A stretch of 64,000 nt of DNA. Origin: Tritrichomonas musculus (taxonomy: Eukaryota; Parabasalia; Tritrichomonadida; Tritrichomonadidae). Both the position numbers and the translations under genes were made by a program. The notes below the pieces were generated by a model. That model was given only the letters and a program-made list of their open reading frames with translations, was not told where the DNA came from and ran no database searches. The stretch covers positions 372,001 through 436,000 of the forward strand of contig JAPFFF010000038.1 of assembly GCA_039105265.1 (NCBI GenBank), given 5' to 3'. Below are positions 31,896 to 41,612 of this stretch, piece by piece. Position 1 is the stretch's first letter, and each line of letters starts with the position of its first letter.

Positions 31896-33485
31896 ATGAT
31901 TAATCCAGAGATTGAACTCAGAACATCAGCTGAAGTATGTACCCAAATAGCATCATATTTTGATATTGTAGATAATTGTATAGCCCTAAGTGATACCAAC
32001 AAACAGTATACTATAAGTCCCCAAACATCATATTCTCCATCTCCTCCAATCCCTCAAGGCTCATATACCACAGCTATTATATCTCCAAACACAAACAATA
32101 CAGCAGACATATATAATGGATTTATTAGAGCTGATATGGAAGTCAGTATTAAAGAAGCTGCTGGACAAGATGTTGTTGCAGCAGATGATAAATATTATTT
32201 AAATAGAGTTTGGTTTGGCTTTAAAGATGCTAGAGATGCCGTCGAAAAATATGAAATCGTGGCTAATGGCATTACTATCTATACACAGAATTTTGGTTGT
32301 GAAGAATCATTTTTAACAGCCTGTTGTGCCAACGAAACAACAAAGAGAGCAGATGTATATTCAAAGGCCAGACATAAAGATATATGGAATGGTAAGTCAG
32401 GAAGTAGAACAGGATTCATTGTTGATTGGGAAGAGAGAAATGGTAAAAAATGGTATGAACAAAAATATAAAATTCATCTCAAGATAGATTTAAGGCGATT
32501 CTTACCACTATCTAATATTAAATACCTACCAGCCTTTGCAGGCAAGATAGAGCTCCGATTATTCTTTTCATGTGCTGGAATGGTATGCTGTCCTATGGGT
32601 CCAGAAATGACTTTACAGAATGACCACAAAACATTGTCAGCATACACTTTACCAAATATTACGAATGAATTTACTCCAATAAATGAACCAATAACAATGT
32701 ATGTAGCAAAACCAGATTCTGGAAAAGCATTTACAGCAGTAAATAGAACTTTCCAAATAGTTAGTAATGAGATTATAGAATGCTCATCTATCATACCATG
32801 TTTTGGTATTGAAGATAATATTTATTCCAGCCTCGTTCAAAGATATGCTGACCCAACTCATCCATTAACATTTCCTACCCAAACCCTTTCTGTATATACT
32901 ACAACTACCCCATTAAAAAATCCAAATTGCAAAACCACATGTACTATTACTCCTCGCTTTGTTGACTCAATATTTTGTTTATTTCCTGAGAAGCACACTC
33001 ATCATACCTACTTCAAGAATCCACAATTTAAGCTATTTCAATTAAACTGTGGAGGATATGGAAACATCCCTGCAAAAGCATTTGGAACGACAGATGAGTA
33101 TCCAGAATTCTTAGAGTACTGCCAAAACGCTATGAATATGAATGGTGGACAAAGCGGGTTTAATAAAGAAGTCGTAGCTTCACTAACAAATAATCAACCA
33201 TACGGACGCTCAACTGGAAATTATCCTGATGACAGGACCAGCTTTTTCATTGCTCTGCCAACAGAGACCGACAACACATATCAACAGGGACTCACATCTC
33301 TGTCTCCTATTAATTTTGAAATTATTGTATCACAAAATACTGGGGCAAATACATATGCCAGTGATGTTCAAACCCCACCTCTAATTTGTCTTTTATTTGA
33401 TTCATCAATATCAATTTTGGTTCAGCCTAATGGTATGCCTCCTCTCGTTCGTCTTGGAAATTATGACCTCACTACTCCACAATAA
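31896..33485 (+). CDS. Putative major capsid protein (double jelly roll)
   Basis: A 529-residue strand-rich protein without signal peptide, membrane span or coiled coil. The family is judged from size, position between core-like and small structural genes, and the pattern of alternating strands, with segments such as YNGFIRADMEVSI, YYLNRVWFGFKDA and ANGITIYTQNFGCEESF. These resemble the first jelly roll of Polinton major capsid proteins as I know them. KYLPAFAGKIELRLFF and EFTPINEPITMYV continue this pattern. In Mavericks this gene would form the icosahedral shell. A structure prediction would decide; fibre or other surface proteins are the alternative. Confidence 0.65.
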   Translation: MINPEIELRTSAEVCTQIASYFDIVDNCIALSDTNKQYTISPQTSYSPSPPIPQGSYTTAIISPNTNNTADIYNGFIRADMEVSIKEAAGQDVVAADDKYYLNRVWFGFKDARDAVEKYEIVANGITIYTQNFGCEESFLTACCANETTKRADVYSKARHKDIWNGKSGSRTGFIVDWEERNGKKWYEQKYKIHLKIDLRRFLPLSNIKYLPAFAGKIELRLFFSCAGMVCCPMGPEMTLQNDHKTLSAYTLPNITNEFTPINEPITMYVAKPDSGKAFTAVNRTFQIVSNEIIECSSIIPCFGIEDNIYSSLVQRYADPTHPLTFPTQTLSVYTTTTPLKNPNCKTTCTITPRFVDSIFCLFPEKHTHHTYFKNPQFKLFQLNCGGYGNIPAKAFGTTDEYPEFLEYCQNAMNMNGGQSGFNKEVVASLTNNQPYGRSTGNYPDDRTSFFIALPTETDNTYQQGLTSLSPINFEIIVSQNTGANTYASDVQTPPLICLLFDSSISILVQPNGMPPLVRLGNYDLTTPQ

Positions 33486-33523
33486 ATATTCATTCTTAAA
33501 ATTTTTTTTTATCTCCACCACAA

Positions 33524-33973
33524 ATGCAAGAGCAAAGAGTCTACGATTACATCAACAATATTATCTCCCTCGCTGAAAATCCAGAAGAATGGAAGGAATG
33601 TAATTTTGCTATCCTCTGTGATAAATTTCCCATCCAGCTTTCTCGCAACAAATTTTTGGGCAAAGTCATCTATATATCACTTAAGACAGAAAAAATGACA
33701 TGGAGAATATATCCTGACAAAATTAAAAAATATGAAATAGAGCATGTAATTATCAATGCAAATTCTCGACGTCGATTACATTATAAAATGAATGAATTCT
33801 TTATCAACGGCTCAAATCAAGAACAGATATATGAGGAGCATAGCTACTATAATTATTCTATAGAAAATGCTTCAAAACAAACGAAAGAATTAATTATTCA
33901 GCTAAGAGAGAAATACAATTTAAGCACGCCGGAAATATACATTGGGGAGCATCAACCACTCGTCCTAGAGTAA
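33524..33973 (+). CDS. Small Maverick protein, unknown
   Basis: A 149-residue protein (MQEQRVYDYINNIISLAEN...). It begins with a helix, followed by strand-like aromatic segments and an acidic C-terminus. There is no recognisable motif and no protease triad. It follows the putative major capsid gene by 38 bp; the start is preceded by CTCCACCACAA. The position suggests a minor structural or assembly factor. Confidence 0.65.
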   Translation: MQEQRVYDYINNIISLAENPEEWKECNFAILCDKFPIQLSRNKFLGKVIYISLKTEKMTWRIYPDKIKKYEIEHVIINANSRRRLHYKMNEFFINGSNQEQIYEEHSYYNYSIENASKQTKELIIQLREKYNLSTPEIYIGEHQPLVLE

Positions 33974-33998
33974 GCTGGATAATTTTTTTGGAAATGAA

Positions 33999-34427
33999 AT
34001 GAATAAATATAGGAATCCTAGTTCATCTATCATTGGAGTAGAAGGAGAAATGTTCAACGAAGGAACAAAAACAGAACACACCATAGGCTTTAATCATTTT
34101 GGCATATTCTCTAATGATAATACTTATGCTATCACATTTAATCCATATTACAATAGACCGCCTATAAAATATATGGAAAACAAACCTGTGAGGCCGCCGA
34201 AGAGTAATCAACATAGAACAAAACCCTTGCATGAACCACCTGTCAGCATCACAGACGGAGGGTATTATTTAAAAAAAGATAAGGCTCCTAAAGCACCCAT
34301 CCTTCCTCCTTACCTCAAGAAACCTGAAAAATTAGGGGAGATACAAGGGAAGGCTAATGAAAAAGATAAAGGAAATATAATATATGGCCCGCAACATAAA
34401 GTAAAAATAGAGAACATAATCTATTAA
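33999..34427 (+). CDS. Small Maverick protein, unknown
   Basis: A 142-residue protein with a polar N-terminus and a proline- and lysine-rich second half (PPIKYMENKPVRPPKSNQHR). No domain recognised. Its start is preceded by TTTTTTTGGAAATGAAATG, almost the same as the start of the next gene and related to that of the large fibre-like gene at 46583, so these may form one expression class. Confidence 0.65.
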   Translation: MNKYRNPSSSIIGVEGEMFNEGTKTEHTIGFNHFGIFSNDNTYAITFNPYYNRPPIKYMENKPVRPPKSNQHRTKPLHEPPVSITDGGYYLKKDKAPKAPILPPYLKKPEKLGEIQGKANEKDKGNIIYGPQHKVKIENIIY

Positions 34428-34450
34428 ATAAAAATTTTTTTCGAAATGAA

Positions 34451-34975
34451 ATGATTAAGAAACGAGCAAATAATGCAGGTGTTAATGCTAATTTATCATT
34501 AGAACCACAAGCCGCAGCTCAATCAACATCAAATATTAATAACAATATCATTATAAACAAAAGGGATGATGGGAAGGAAGAGATTGTGATAACAAGAAAT
34601 GTGGAGCTAGAAGACAGCCCAGAAGACGATGTAAAAGATGTAAAATATATTATTCTCGAGACTTTTGCCAATATTTTATTGAACCAAGATAAAGCTTTGC
34701 TCTCTAATCTTATTTCAAAAAATTGTATCATTGTTCCAGTAGAGGCGTTGATTGATATAATTAAATGTTCTGTCAAAGCTGAGATGGTAGAATTGCATGT
34801 GGATGAAGATATAAAATGCTGTGCTGGGAAAGCTAATCCGATACGCCGAATCGAAGCCATAAAAATAGTAAACGACAAGGGAGAAGTTTGTATGGATTTC
34901 AAACAAGTATATAACAAACAATACAACGAACTAATTAACAAATATCATCTGTGTTTGAAATATGTGTGTGTTTAG
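34451..34975 (+). CDS. Maverick protein, unknown, acidic middle
   Basis: A 174-residue protein: basic start, an N-rich low-complexity segment, an acidic stretch (ELEDSPEDDVKDVKY), then a helix-rich globular half containing several cysteines (IKCSVKAEMVELHVDEDIKCC). No family recognised. TTTTTTTCGAAATGAAATG precedes the start. The open frame of the next gene overlaps its end by 14 bp only if an unlikely upstream start is used. Confidence 0.65.
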   Translation: MIKKRANNAGVNANLSLEPQAAAQSTSNINNNIIINKRDDGKEEIVITRNVELEDSPEDDVKDVKYIILETFANILLNQDKALLSNLISKNCIIVPVEALIDIIKCSVKAEMVELHVDEDIKCCAGKANPIRRIEAIKIVNDKGEVCMDFKQVYNKQYNELINKYHLCLKYVCV

Positions 34976-35006
34976 AAATTTATTTTACATTTTATCACGA
35001 AGGCAA

Positions 35007-35279
35007 ATGACTAATCAAATAGACCTCACACAATTCAATAAAACTGATATTATAAAAAAACTATCTAAAAGTAAATCCGAAGAGAATTTAAAAATAATCT
35101 CTGAAGAGGAAACCCAAGCCGAACCCCTCCCTGAAAAACAAAAGCGAGGCAGAAAGAGTAAATACAATACACCAGAGGAAAGGCTCGAGGCAAGAAGGCA
35201 ACAACAAAAGGAGTATAGGCTACGAAAGAAAAAAGAATTAGAAGAGCTGAAAAAATTAGCTGAGTTGATAAAGGCATAA
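35007..35279 (+). CDS. Small bZIP/AT-hook-like basic protein
   Basis: A 90-residue protein when started at the ATG at 35007. The open frame extends 15 codons upstream into the previous gene, but the ATG at 35007 carries the motif TTTTATCACGAAGGCAAATG seen at two other starts. QKRGRKSKY resembles an AT hook. The last 35 residues (ERLEARRQQQKEYRLRKKKE then LEELKKLAELIKA) look like a bZIP basic region with a short leucine-rich helix. It probably binds DNA and could regulate the element's genes; it is shorter than normal bZIP factors. It lies at the convergent end of the left and middle gene blocks. Confidence 0.7.
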   Translation: MTNQIDLTQFNKTDIIKKLSKSKSEENLKIISEEETQAEPLPEKQKRGRKSKYNTPEERLEARRQQQKEYRLRKKKELEELKKLAELIKA

Positions 35280-35308
35280 AGTAAAAAAATATTCGACAGG
35301 TATTTTTT

Positions 35309-36184
35309 TTACTCGATTGGTATGTCATGCTCTTTCTTGAATTTACTATAATAAACCGAAACACCTTTGCCTTCTTCATCAATTAATTTTACACTTTTAT
35401 TTCCATATTTATCTTCGTTGATATGTAGCTTCCTGTAATTGATTCCTGTGTAGAAATAGAAAATGTTGTCATGGAAGAAATAGTCATCAAAAGTATGATT
35501 ACCATAACTATCCACTTTCATTGCTTCGTCTGGGATGGTATCAACATACTCGTACACAACTCCTTTACTTGATGATTTGTTTTTATTGTTTTCTTTAGAT
35601 GATACCCACCGAAGATTTGTTGTGTGGTAGTCATCTCTGTGATGATTTTTATGGTCGACGATAGGGAGGCGGTATGGATTTGGAATAAAGTGTTTTGCCA
35701 CAAGAATGTGCTTCTGATAGGGCTTTCCATTTAATGTTATTTGAACATATCCACTCTTTTTATTTACACTTTCTGTAGCATTTTTTCCATCTCTCTTTCG
35801 TCTAATATCATATGGAAAGATATTTTTAATCTCATAGTCATCATCATTTTTGACATCAAACCATTGGGCCTCCCCTTCTGTCTGGGCTTCTGGATATACT
35901 ATATCATCATACAAATCGTCTTCTCTATTTTCCAAATCCTCTACTCTCTGCTTTAGCTCTTGTATTTCTTCTTTTACATCACGCATGCTGTTTGCCCATT
36001 CATTGTCATTCTCTTCCAAAAACATATTTAATTTCTCATTTTCAGCTTCTGATTTTTCCAATTTTGTAGTGAGTTCAGTAATTTTTTCGTCTTTCATTTT
36101 ATTTTCAGCTTCTGATTTTTCCAATTTTGTAGTGAGGTCAGCAATTTCTTGGAGGGCTTCTTGTAATGTCATTTCTTGACACAT
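35309..36184 (-). CDS. HNH endonuclease with N-terminal coiled coil
   Basis: A 291-residue protein. Residues about 5-90 form a coiled coil with the repeated phrase TTKLEKSEAEN. A NUMOD4-like segment (FPYDIRRKRDG) precedes an HNH_3-type core: GYVQITLNGKPYQKH, then VDHKNHHRDDYHTTNLRWVS around residues 170-190, with the catalytic HKN-H pattern. Homing-type HNH enzymes nick or cut DNA; in a Maverick it may be a selfish passenger or help replication or recombination. It starts with TTTATCACGAAGCCAAATG on the minus strand. A related but broken gene is at 40977-41579. Confidence 0.85.
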   Translation of the reverse strand: MCQEMTLQEALQEIADLTTKLEKSEAENKMKDEKITELTTKLEKSEAENEKLNMFLEENDNEWANSMRDVKEEIQELKQRVEDLENREDDLYDDIVYPEAQTEGEAQWFDVKNDDDYEIKNIFPYDIRRKRDGKNATESVNKKSGYVQITLNGKPYQKHILVAKHFIPNPYRLPIVDHKNHHRDDYHTTNLRWVSSKENNKNKSSSKGVVYEYVDTIPDEAMKVDSYGNHTFDDYFFHDNIFYFYTGINYRKLHINEDKYGNKSVKLIDEEGKGVSVYYSKFKKEHDIPIE

Positions 36185-36255
36185 TTGGCTTCGTGATAAA
36201 AAAATTAAAAAATATGAAAACGCGAAAAAATGAAAAATCGAAAAATTTGAAAAAA

Positions 36256-39200
36256 TTAAAATTTGATTCTTCTCTCAAATGTTGGTAAATTTATCTGTTG
36301 GTATGAGCTACTTTTTTTGAAACAATTAGCCCCATCAAGAAGATTGAAGACTATCTCCTCGCCGCAATATAATTTCTCATACAACTCCTCCACTGATATA
36401 TTCATCCTCTTTGCTTTGTTTAGAATACATTGTTTTGGAATTCCTTTCAGTCTTATATGTAGGCCTTCATTCCCCTTCTCATCTACCAAAATGTCGAGAT
36501 ATGATTTCTTCCCCAGAGCTATTAATTTTCTTGAATGAACAGCCCCAACAGCTCCTTCAAACGAATCAAAATCACAGTGAAACTGAGTCATCTTTTTGCC
36601 TATTAACTCCTTTCCATATTTCTTTTTGAACACTTCTCCTATCCTTGCTACATCTTCTTCTTTGATATGTATGCTGTCGGTGTCTGTGTAGTATATTTCA
36701 ATCCCATTCTGCTCTGCTGAACTTATCACTCGATTCATCAAATGCTTACTCCAGGACAACACACTTGCTCCAAAGTGTGGTAGATTAAAGTGATTATTTA
36801 TTGGTTTTACTTTCTTGACATACACATTTTCGATTGATTTATTCTCTATTATTTCTGTGATATAATTATAATTTTTCCATATATATTTGATGGATTTATC
36901 TTTTGGTATGCATTTTGTTTCTGTTGTGGTGGCTTTGAGAATAGATTTTCCATAAATAGAATTCAAGAGGAGTTTAATAGTTTGTTGTAGAGGATTTTTT
37001 GCATCCTGATATTTCTTTCGGAGATTAAACAATTTCTCGATGAATATATTAATTTTACTATTAAATCCTTCGTCAAAATAATATCCTCGGATAAAATCGT
37101 AGTCAAAAGTATAAAATTCCATCAGGTCCATAAAAGCTCTCTTGTCAATATAATAGTGGTCTGTTGGATTGTTGGTAAATATTTTAGAGCCCTGGTCGTT
37201 CCTGCTAAATACCTGCCCAAATTTATATGGCTTCTCTGATTTGCAGCTTAGTTTTTTAATGTTTATTTCGGCAAAGAACTGGTCATAACGTAATAATTCT
37301 TCAGTAGATATTCCTTCAGGAATTATTTTAGGCATTCCTTTGGGCACTCCAGACATAATACTCATGGCCGACGGATATAAAGAGACGGCATCGAAATCTT
37401 GTATTCTCGCTTCTACATACTGCTTTTCATTATTTGCCGTCATGGTTCTTCCCCCAGAAACACATCTCTGGATAAAGTTTTGTGGCTTACCACTTAGCTG
37501 ATAGCACTCATCGAAGCAACCAAATTTGTAGGCATAATAATATCCAATCGAAGAGATAGAGATAAAATTATGGACGTCTAGCATATCTGTTTTTGTTTGT
37601 CTGAACACTTCTATCAAGTCTCGATTAAATTTCTCTACTCCTTTCATCAAAACAATACAGTCGAGCTTACAATAATAGATGGCATATTTCATGATATCGA
37701 TGCAAGGCATCGCTACGTCCGAAGGACTGTCTATCTGGAGATTTTCATAAGCGCCACAATTTATTGCATTATCGATAAGCTGTTTCCAGTCTTGTTTTAT
37801 TTGTTGAAGTGTTTTTTTGTCTTTATTTTCGAGATAATATTGTAGTTGGAATTCTAGTGCTGAGACTTCTTTTCGTTTGATATTTTTTTCTGTGTATATT
37901 TTATATGCCATCACTTCTTTGTGGACAGGTAGTTGGAACATTTTAGCGAAGGAAGATAGGGCAGCAGGTATCAAAGAGTAGCTATTTCGGAAGGTTAATC
38001 TTTTGTTTATTTTATATTTTGTCATGACAATTTGAAGAATTGTACCGTTCCTTTCAGTTATTTGGACGTCCCATCCTGGGGTGTTGATGAAGAAGCAGGC
38101 ATCATATTTTAGATTATGAAAGTATGTCAAAGAATTATTTTCCAAAGATTTTAATAATCTCTCGGCTATATTATCCCCCTCAAAAACCATTTTATGTATC
38201 AATTCTTTTGTTCTATATACTGTAATGTTAAGATATGGTTTATGGGGAGATAATGTTGTATCGGTCTCAAAATCAGAGTAGTATATCTTTGACCACTCTC
38301 TCTCTTTTTTCATAACAGACGAATCTATTTTTTGACAGCAAAGGGAAGGGTCATAATTTAAATCTTGATAATCTGCTAGATGACTGTTATATTCATTTGT
38401 GGCCAAAATATTCATCTCGCAAGATTTTATTTCTCTGAACATGCCTTCTTTAAATAGCTTTCGTAGGACTGTAATCAGCTTTGTGTTTCCCACAGGTTTG
38501 TTAATCATGTAATGATTTTTGTATAATAACAGGTCTACAGTCCTGTTAAAAGCTTTAGCCCAGGCTTTCTTTCGGGTATCTATTTTGATTTGCTGTTGGT
38601 CTCTCGTAGCATATTTTTCATCAATCCTCCTGACAATAAAATGACATTTAAAATATTTAGCAATATCATATATTAAACTATTTGGCACCATCCTTGTTTT
38701 CACCATGGAACGTAGATGATTTATTTCTTCCTCTGAGAAAACTTTTGATTGAATACATGCATAGACCAGGCAATTATCTTGATAATTTTTCTTCTCAACA
38801 GACTTAAATATTTGATATATAGTCAAATCAATATCAGAAAGATTGATATATGGAAAGAATCCACCGTCTGGTTTTTCTCTATAATCTTCATCAATTTCTA
38901 CTTCTTCTTCATATAGCTTCCCTTTACTAGTTTGTTTATTGATGGTGAAGACGGTTTGTTTGCCTTTCTTTTTGTTTTGAATGAAGAGTAATTGATATTT
39001 TGCAGGGATAAATACATTACCAATCCAAGGATTATTATCAGAACAATCATCATTTAAATCTATTGTACCGGAGATATGACCAATAGTTGTGTCGATATTT
39101 CGTGCCGATGAGATGGTATACCACTTATATTCCTCCCCATCTAGAGACTCACTTTTTACCACCACGTTCTTTTTATTCTTCTTGTGAAGCTGTCTTAGAG

Positions 39201-39726
39201 TTTCAGTAAATGCCATCCTGGTATCTTCATCATCTCCAATAACTATTTCGAATGAAATTTCTTTGTTCGCTTTCATCATAAATTCCTTCATCTGCTTCTT
39301 AAATTTTGGTTTATCTTTAATATTTTTGACTCTTTCCTTGTACTCTTTTCTGGCTTCGGTCTTAGCTGTAGAGTACAAATCGACCGAAATATTTAATATA
39401 TCCCTTTCTGCTCTGGCATTATTTTTGAGGCTTTGTTTGTATTCTCTTCGCGATGCCTTTTCTTTTTGTCTGGTATTTTTTTGCCTGCGCAGATTGTTAA
39501 ACAACTTATCATCACTTTCATTAAATGCCATGATATAATCCTTCACTTTCAAGCCTCTTTTGTTTATTTTCATTTTGGAGATATTTTGTCTGAGCTCTTC
39601 TCGGAGTTTTTTTACGGTTTGTTTCCCTTTATTTTGGAATCCTGGGAGGGATAAAATTTGCTTCTTCGTTAGTTTGGAAATGAGCTGGTTGTCCACTTGC
39701 TTTGCAAGAGTCTGCGTAGCAGCCAT
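36256..39726 (-). CDS. Protein-primed DNA polymerase B
   Basis: A 1156-residue family B polymerase, the Maverick replicase. The N-terminal 470 residues are an extension rich in K and R, likely including the terminal-protein-like region. The 3'-5' exonuclease motifs are YSDFETD (about residue 483), FHNLKYDACFF and YCKLDCIVL. The polymerase motifs are FDAVSLYPSAMS (about 780), KLLLNSIYGKS (about 920), YYTDTDSIH (about 1012) and KKSY (about 1075). All key acidic residues are present, so the enzyme looks intact. It uses protein priming on the terminal inverted repeats by family knowledge. On the minus strand, an ATATTTTTTTATCAC sequence precedes the start by about 15 bp. Confidence 0.95.
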   Translation of the reverse strand: MAATQTLAKQVDNQLISKLTKKQILSLPGFQNKGKQTVKKLREELRQNISKMKINKRGLKVKDYIMAFNESDDKLFNNLRRQKNTRQKEKASRREYKQSLKNNARAERDILNISVDLYSTAKTEARKEYKERVKNIKDKPKFKKQMKEFMMKANKEISFEIVIGDDEDTRMAFTETLRQLHKKNKKNVVVKSESLDGEEYKWYTISSARNIDTTIGHISGTIDLNDDCSDNNPWIGNVFIPAKYQLLFIQNKKKGKQTVFTINKQTSKGKLYEEEVEIDEDYREKPDGGFFPYINLSDIDLTIYQIFKSVEKKNYQDNCLVYACIQSKVFSEEEINHLRSMVKTRMVPNSLIYDIAKYFKCHFIVRRIDEKYATRDQQQIKIDTRKKAWAKAFNRTVDLLLYKNHYMINKPVGNTKLITVLRKLFKEGMFREIKSCEMNILATNEYNSHLADYQDLNYDPSLCCQKIDSSVMKKEREWSKIYYSDFETDTTLSPHKPYLNITVYRTKELIHKMVFEGDNIAERLLKSLENNSLTYFHNLKYDACFFINTPGWDVQITERNGTILQIVMTKYKINKRLTFRNSYSLIPAALSSFAKMFQLPVHKEVMAYKIYTEKNIKRKEVSALEFQLQYYLENKDKKTLQQIKQDWKQLIDNAINCGAYENLQIDSPSDVAMPCIDIMKYAIYYCKLDCIVLMKGVEKFNRDLIEVFRQTKTDMLDVHNFISISSIGYYYAYKFGCFDECYQLSGKPQNFIQRCVSGGRTMTANNEKQYVEARIQDFDAVSLYPSAMSIMSGVPKGMPKIIPEGISTEELLRYDQFFAEINIKKLSCKSEKPYKFGQVFSRNDQGSKIFTNNPTDHYYIDKRAFMDLMEFYTFDYDFIRGYYFDEGFNSKINIFIEKLFNLRKKYQDAKNPLQQTIKLLLNSIYGKSILKATTTETKCIPKDKSIKYIWKNYNYITEIIENKSIENVYVKKVKPINNHFNLPHFGASVLSWSKHLMNRVISSAEQNGIEIYYTDTDSIHIKEEDVARIGEVFKKKYGKELIGKKMTQFHCDFDSFEGAVGAVHSRKLIALGKKSYLDILVDEKGNEGLHIRLKGIPKQCILNKAKRMNISVEELYEKLYCGEEIVFNLLDGANCFKKSSSYQQINLPTFERRIKF

Positions 39727-39821
39727 TTTACAATAAAATTAAAAAGTGATAAAAAAATATCACGCGACAAAAAAATGCTTCGGCTCAAAAATGAGCAAAA
39801 AAACTGTAAAAATCATCCAGG

Positions 39822-39856
39822 GGTGAACGGGTGAATTTTCACCTCCAACTTCACCT
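39822..39856. promoter_or_regulatory. 35-bp GGTGAA/TTCACC box, copy 1
   Basis: It begins GGTGAACGGGTGAATTTTCA and continues CCTCCAACTTCACCT. This is the inverse of copies at 40907-40941 and 41613-41647. Internally it has nested GGTGAA/TTCACC inverted repeats. It lies between the polymerase gene start and the 3' end of the gene at 39862. Confidence 0.75.
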
Positions 39857-39861
39857 CTCAT

Positions 39862-40872
39862 TTATTTTCTATTTACATACATGGTTCTATGGACATTTGA
39901 TATTGTGAACAGCCCCGTTTCTTCAATTTTTCTCTTCAATTCATCAAATGTTAAATTGATTTTAAAAGTGGATTTATACTTGTTTTGGACATCTTTTAAC
40001 AAAAATCTATCTATCGAAGGATAATTTTTGAGCAAAAACTCTTTCATATCATATCTGTTTTCATCAGGCATTTCTATGTATTGTTTATCAATCTCTTGCT
40101 GTTCTCTTTGCTCTTCTCTCATCCTCTCTATTTGAAAGAGGCTATAATTGTATTTTCTCCTTGCTGCATCACACTTTGAGCATGATTTATTGGTTTGGGC
40201 ATTGTTATTAGCTATCATACCGTTGAGTCGTATAATATTTTCAGAAGCTTCTTTGACACTACATTTATCAATAAATCCGAATGAAAAGTCATCAGGATTA
40301 TCACACAACAAGGCGTCTGTTGGATAAACATTATATGGCTGTCCAAATTTATCTTTTCTAATGATACTTAGCGCAGTCATGAGAGCAAAAGATATGAATG
40401 ATTGGTAGTGCAGGTACTCGTCTGAATTATATATATCGACCACATTACCGTATATTTTATCACACTTTTCATTTATAGAATTGTGATTGCAATGGTAGCC
40501 TATCATGTCATAATTTACTTTTCGAATGAATTTTTTTATTTCCGATGAGTCTGTCTTCAATTCCATTATTTGTTCAAAAATAGGCACATCTGGCTTGCTC
40601 TGTGTGATGTCGTTTAATTTTGGCAGGGAATGAAATATTGTAAAAATATCACGGATGAGATTTGTATTTGTTTCGACATTTAGCTTATATTTTACCGGGT
40701 CGTAGTTATCATTCAACAAATCATTTTTCAATTCCATCTTCTTCTGTTCAAAGTTCATATTATAGAATTCAGACACTTCTTTTGAAAAACTACATTCGGT
40801 CAAAGAGTTGTCTTGGGCAAGAGTAATGGCTGTAATGCTGGTTTGATTTGTTGTTGCGGGGAGGAGGGTCAT
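39862..40872 (-). CDS. Maverick protein, unknown, cysteine-rich middle
   Basis: A 336-residue protein started at the ATG at 40872, which shares TTTTTAGGCCAAATG with the start at 41579. An upstream in-frame ATG (40932) would begin inside the 35-bp box and add 20 hydrophobic residues, so I reject it. The middle has HCNHN, EKC, LCDNPDD and a CSKCDAARRKYNY motif that might bind a metal. The C-terminal 100 residues are charged and helical, ending with a possible winged-helix-like segment. No family recognised. It was considered as the missing protease, but no H-D-Q-C arrangement is visible. Confidence 0.65.
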   Translation of the reverse strand: MTLLPATTNQTSITAITLAQDNSLTECSFSKEVSEFYNMNFEQKKMELKNDLLNDNYDPVKYKLNVETNTNLIRDIFTIFHSLPKLNDITQSKPDVPIFEQIMELKTDSSEIKKFIRKVNYDMIGYHCNHNSINEKCDKIYGNVVDIYNSDEYLHYQSFISFALMTALSIIRKDKFGQPYNVYPTDALLCDNPDDFSFGFIDKCSVKEASENIIRLNGMIANNNAQTNKSCSKCDAARRKYNYSLFQIERMREEQREQQEIDKQYIEMPDENRYDMKEFLLKNYPSIDRFLLKDVQNKYKSTFKINLTFDELKRKIEETGLFTISNVHRTMYVNRK

Positions 40873-40906
40873 TTGGCCTAAAAATAAAAAATTGAAAAAA
40901 AATGAA

Positions 40907-40941
40907 AGGTGAAGTTGGAGGTGAAAATTCACCCGTTCACC
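40907..40941. promoter_or_regulatory. 35-bp GGTGAA/TTCACC box, copy 2
   Basis: It lies 35 bp upstream of the start at 40872, which reads leftward. It is followed on the minus strand by TTTTTTTTCAATTTTTTATT and then TTTAGGCCAAATG, exactly as copy 3 is at the gene starting at 41579. The same spacing at two genes argues for a promoter element. Confidence 0.8.
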
Positions 40942-40976
40942 TGTAGACTAAAAATAGATAATTATTTCATTAAATT

Positions 40977-41579
40977 CTACATTAAATCGTACATATACTT
41001 AAATTTATTTATTGAAACCCCGACAGTTTTATGATTAATATCTTGCATACTCACGAATTTCTTTCCAGATTTTTGAATATTTATGTGTAAAATTTTGTAT
41101 AGATTATCGTAAATTTTTGTATAAAATATGTCTTCATCTGTATTGTCATCATGGTAGTAATAATATTTTTCATCATCAAATTCTCTTCTTTCAGTTCGTG
41201 TATCATAATATAATACTTTAATTGCATCATCAGGAATGTCATCAACATACTGGTATTGAACACTTCCTCGAAAGGAAATATTAAAGCTGTTTTGAGAATC
41301 TGAAGCCCAACATAAATTAGATAAATAATTATCTGTTCTGATGTGATTTAAATGGTCTACGCGGGGTAAATTATTCGGGTTTGGAATGAATTGTTTTGCT
41401 ATGATTTGGTGCTTTTTATATTATTTTCCATTTAATGTTATGACATAATATCCATCACTACCCAAAGTTTCTTTCAGCAAATAATGGTCTTGCTTTCGTC
41501 TGATAGAATATGGATATTGGTTTAATATTTCATAATCTTGGAAATTTAACAAAGGGATGAAATCTATTGCTTGCTGCAT
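40977..41579 (-). pseudogene. Second HNH endonuclease, one in-frame stop
   Basis: Reading leftward from the ATG at 41579, a single frame of 201 codons runs to a TAG at 40977-40979, broken only by a TAA at 41421-41423 after ITLNGK. It matches the HNH gene at 35309 segment by segment: QYPYSIRRKQD, GYYVITLNGK, then beyond the stop KKHQIIAKQFIPNPNNLPR, VDHLNHIRTDNYLSNLCW and a similar tail. The N-terminal coiled coil is absent. The rest of the frame has not decayed, so the stop is recent, or the two parts may still be expressed. Confidence 0.85.
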
Positions 41580-41612
41580 TTGGCCTAAAAATAAAAAATT
41601 GAAAAAAATGAA

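Noticed and set aside
33524-40872. A search for the Maverick cysteine protease among unknown proteins
   Set aside because: No plausible H, D/N, Q, C arrangement was seen in 33524, 33999, 34451 or 39862; I prefer to report it as not found.
40872-40932. Hydrophobic signal-like N-terminus of the unknown minus-strand gene
   Set aside because: It would be translated from inside the 35-bp box; the downstream ATG shares its leader with the gene at 41579.
41421-41423. Possible reassignment of TAA as a sense codon
   Set aside because: TAA is used as an ordinary terminator in many neighbouring genes, so a mutated HNH gene is simpler.
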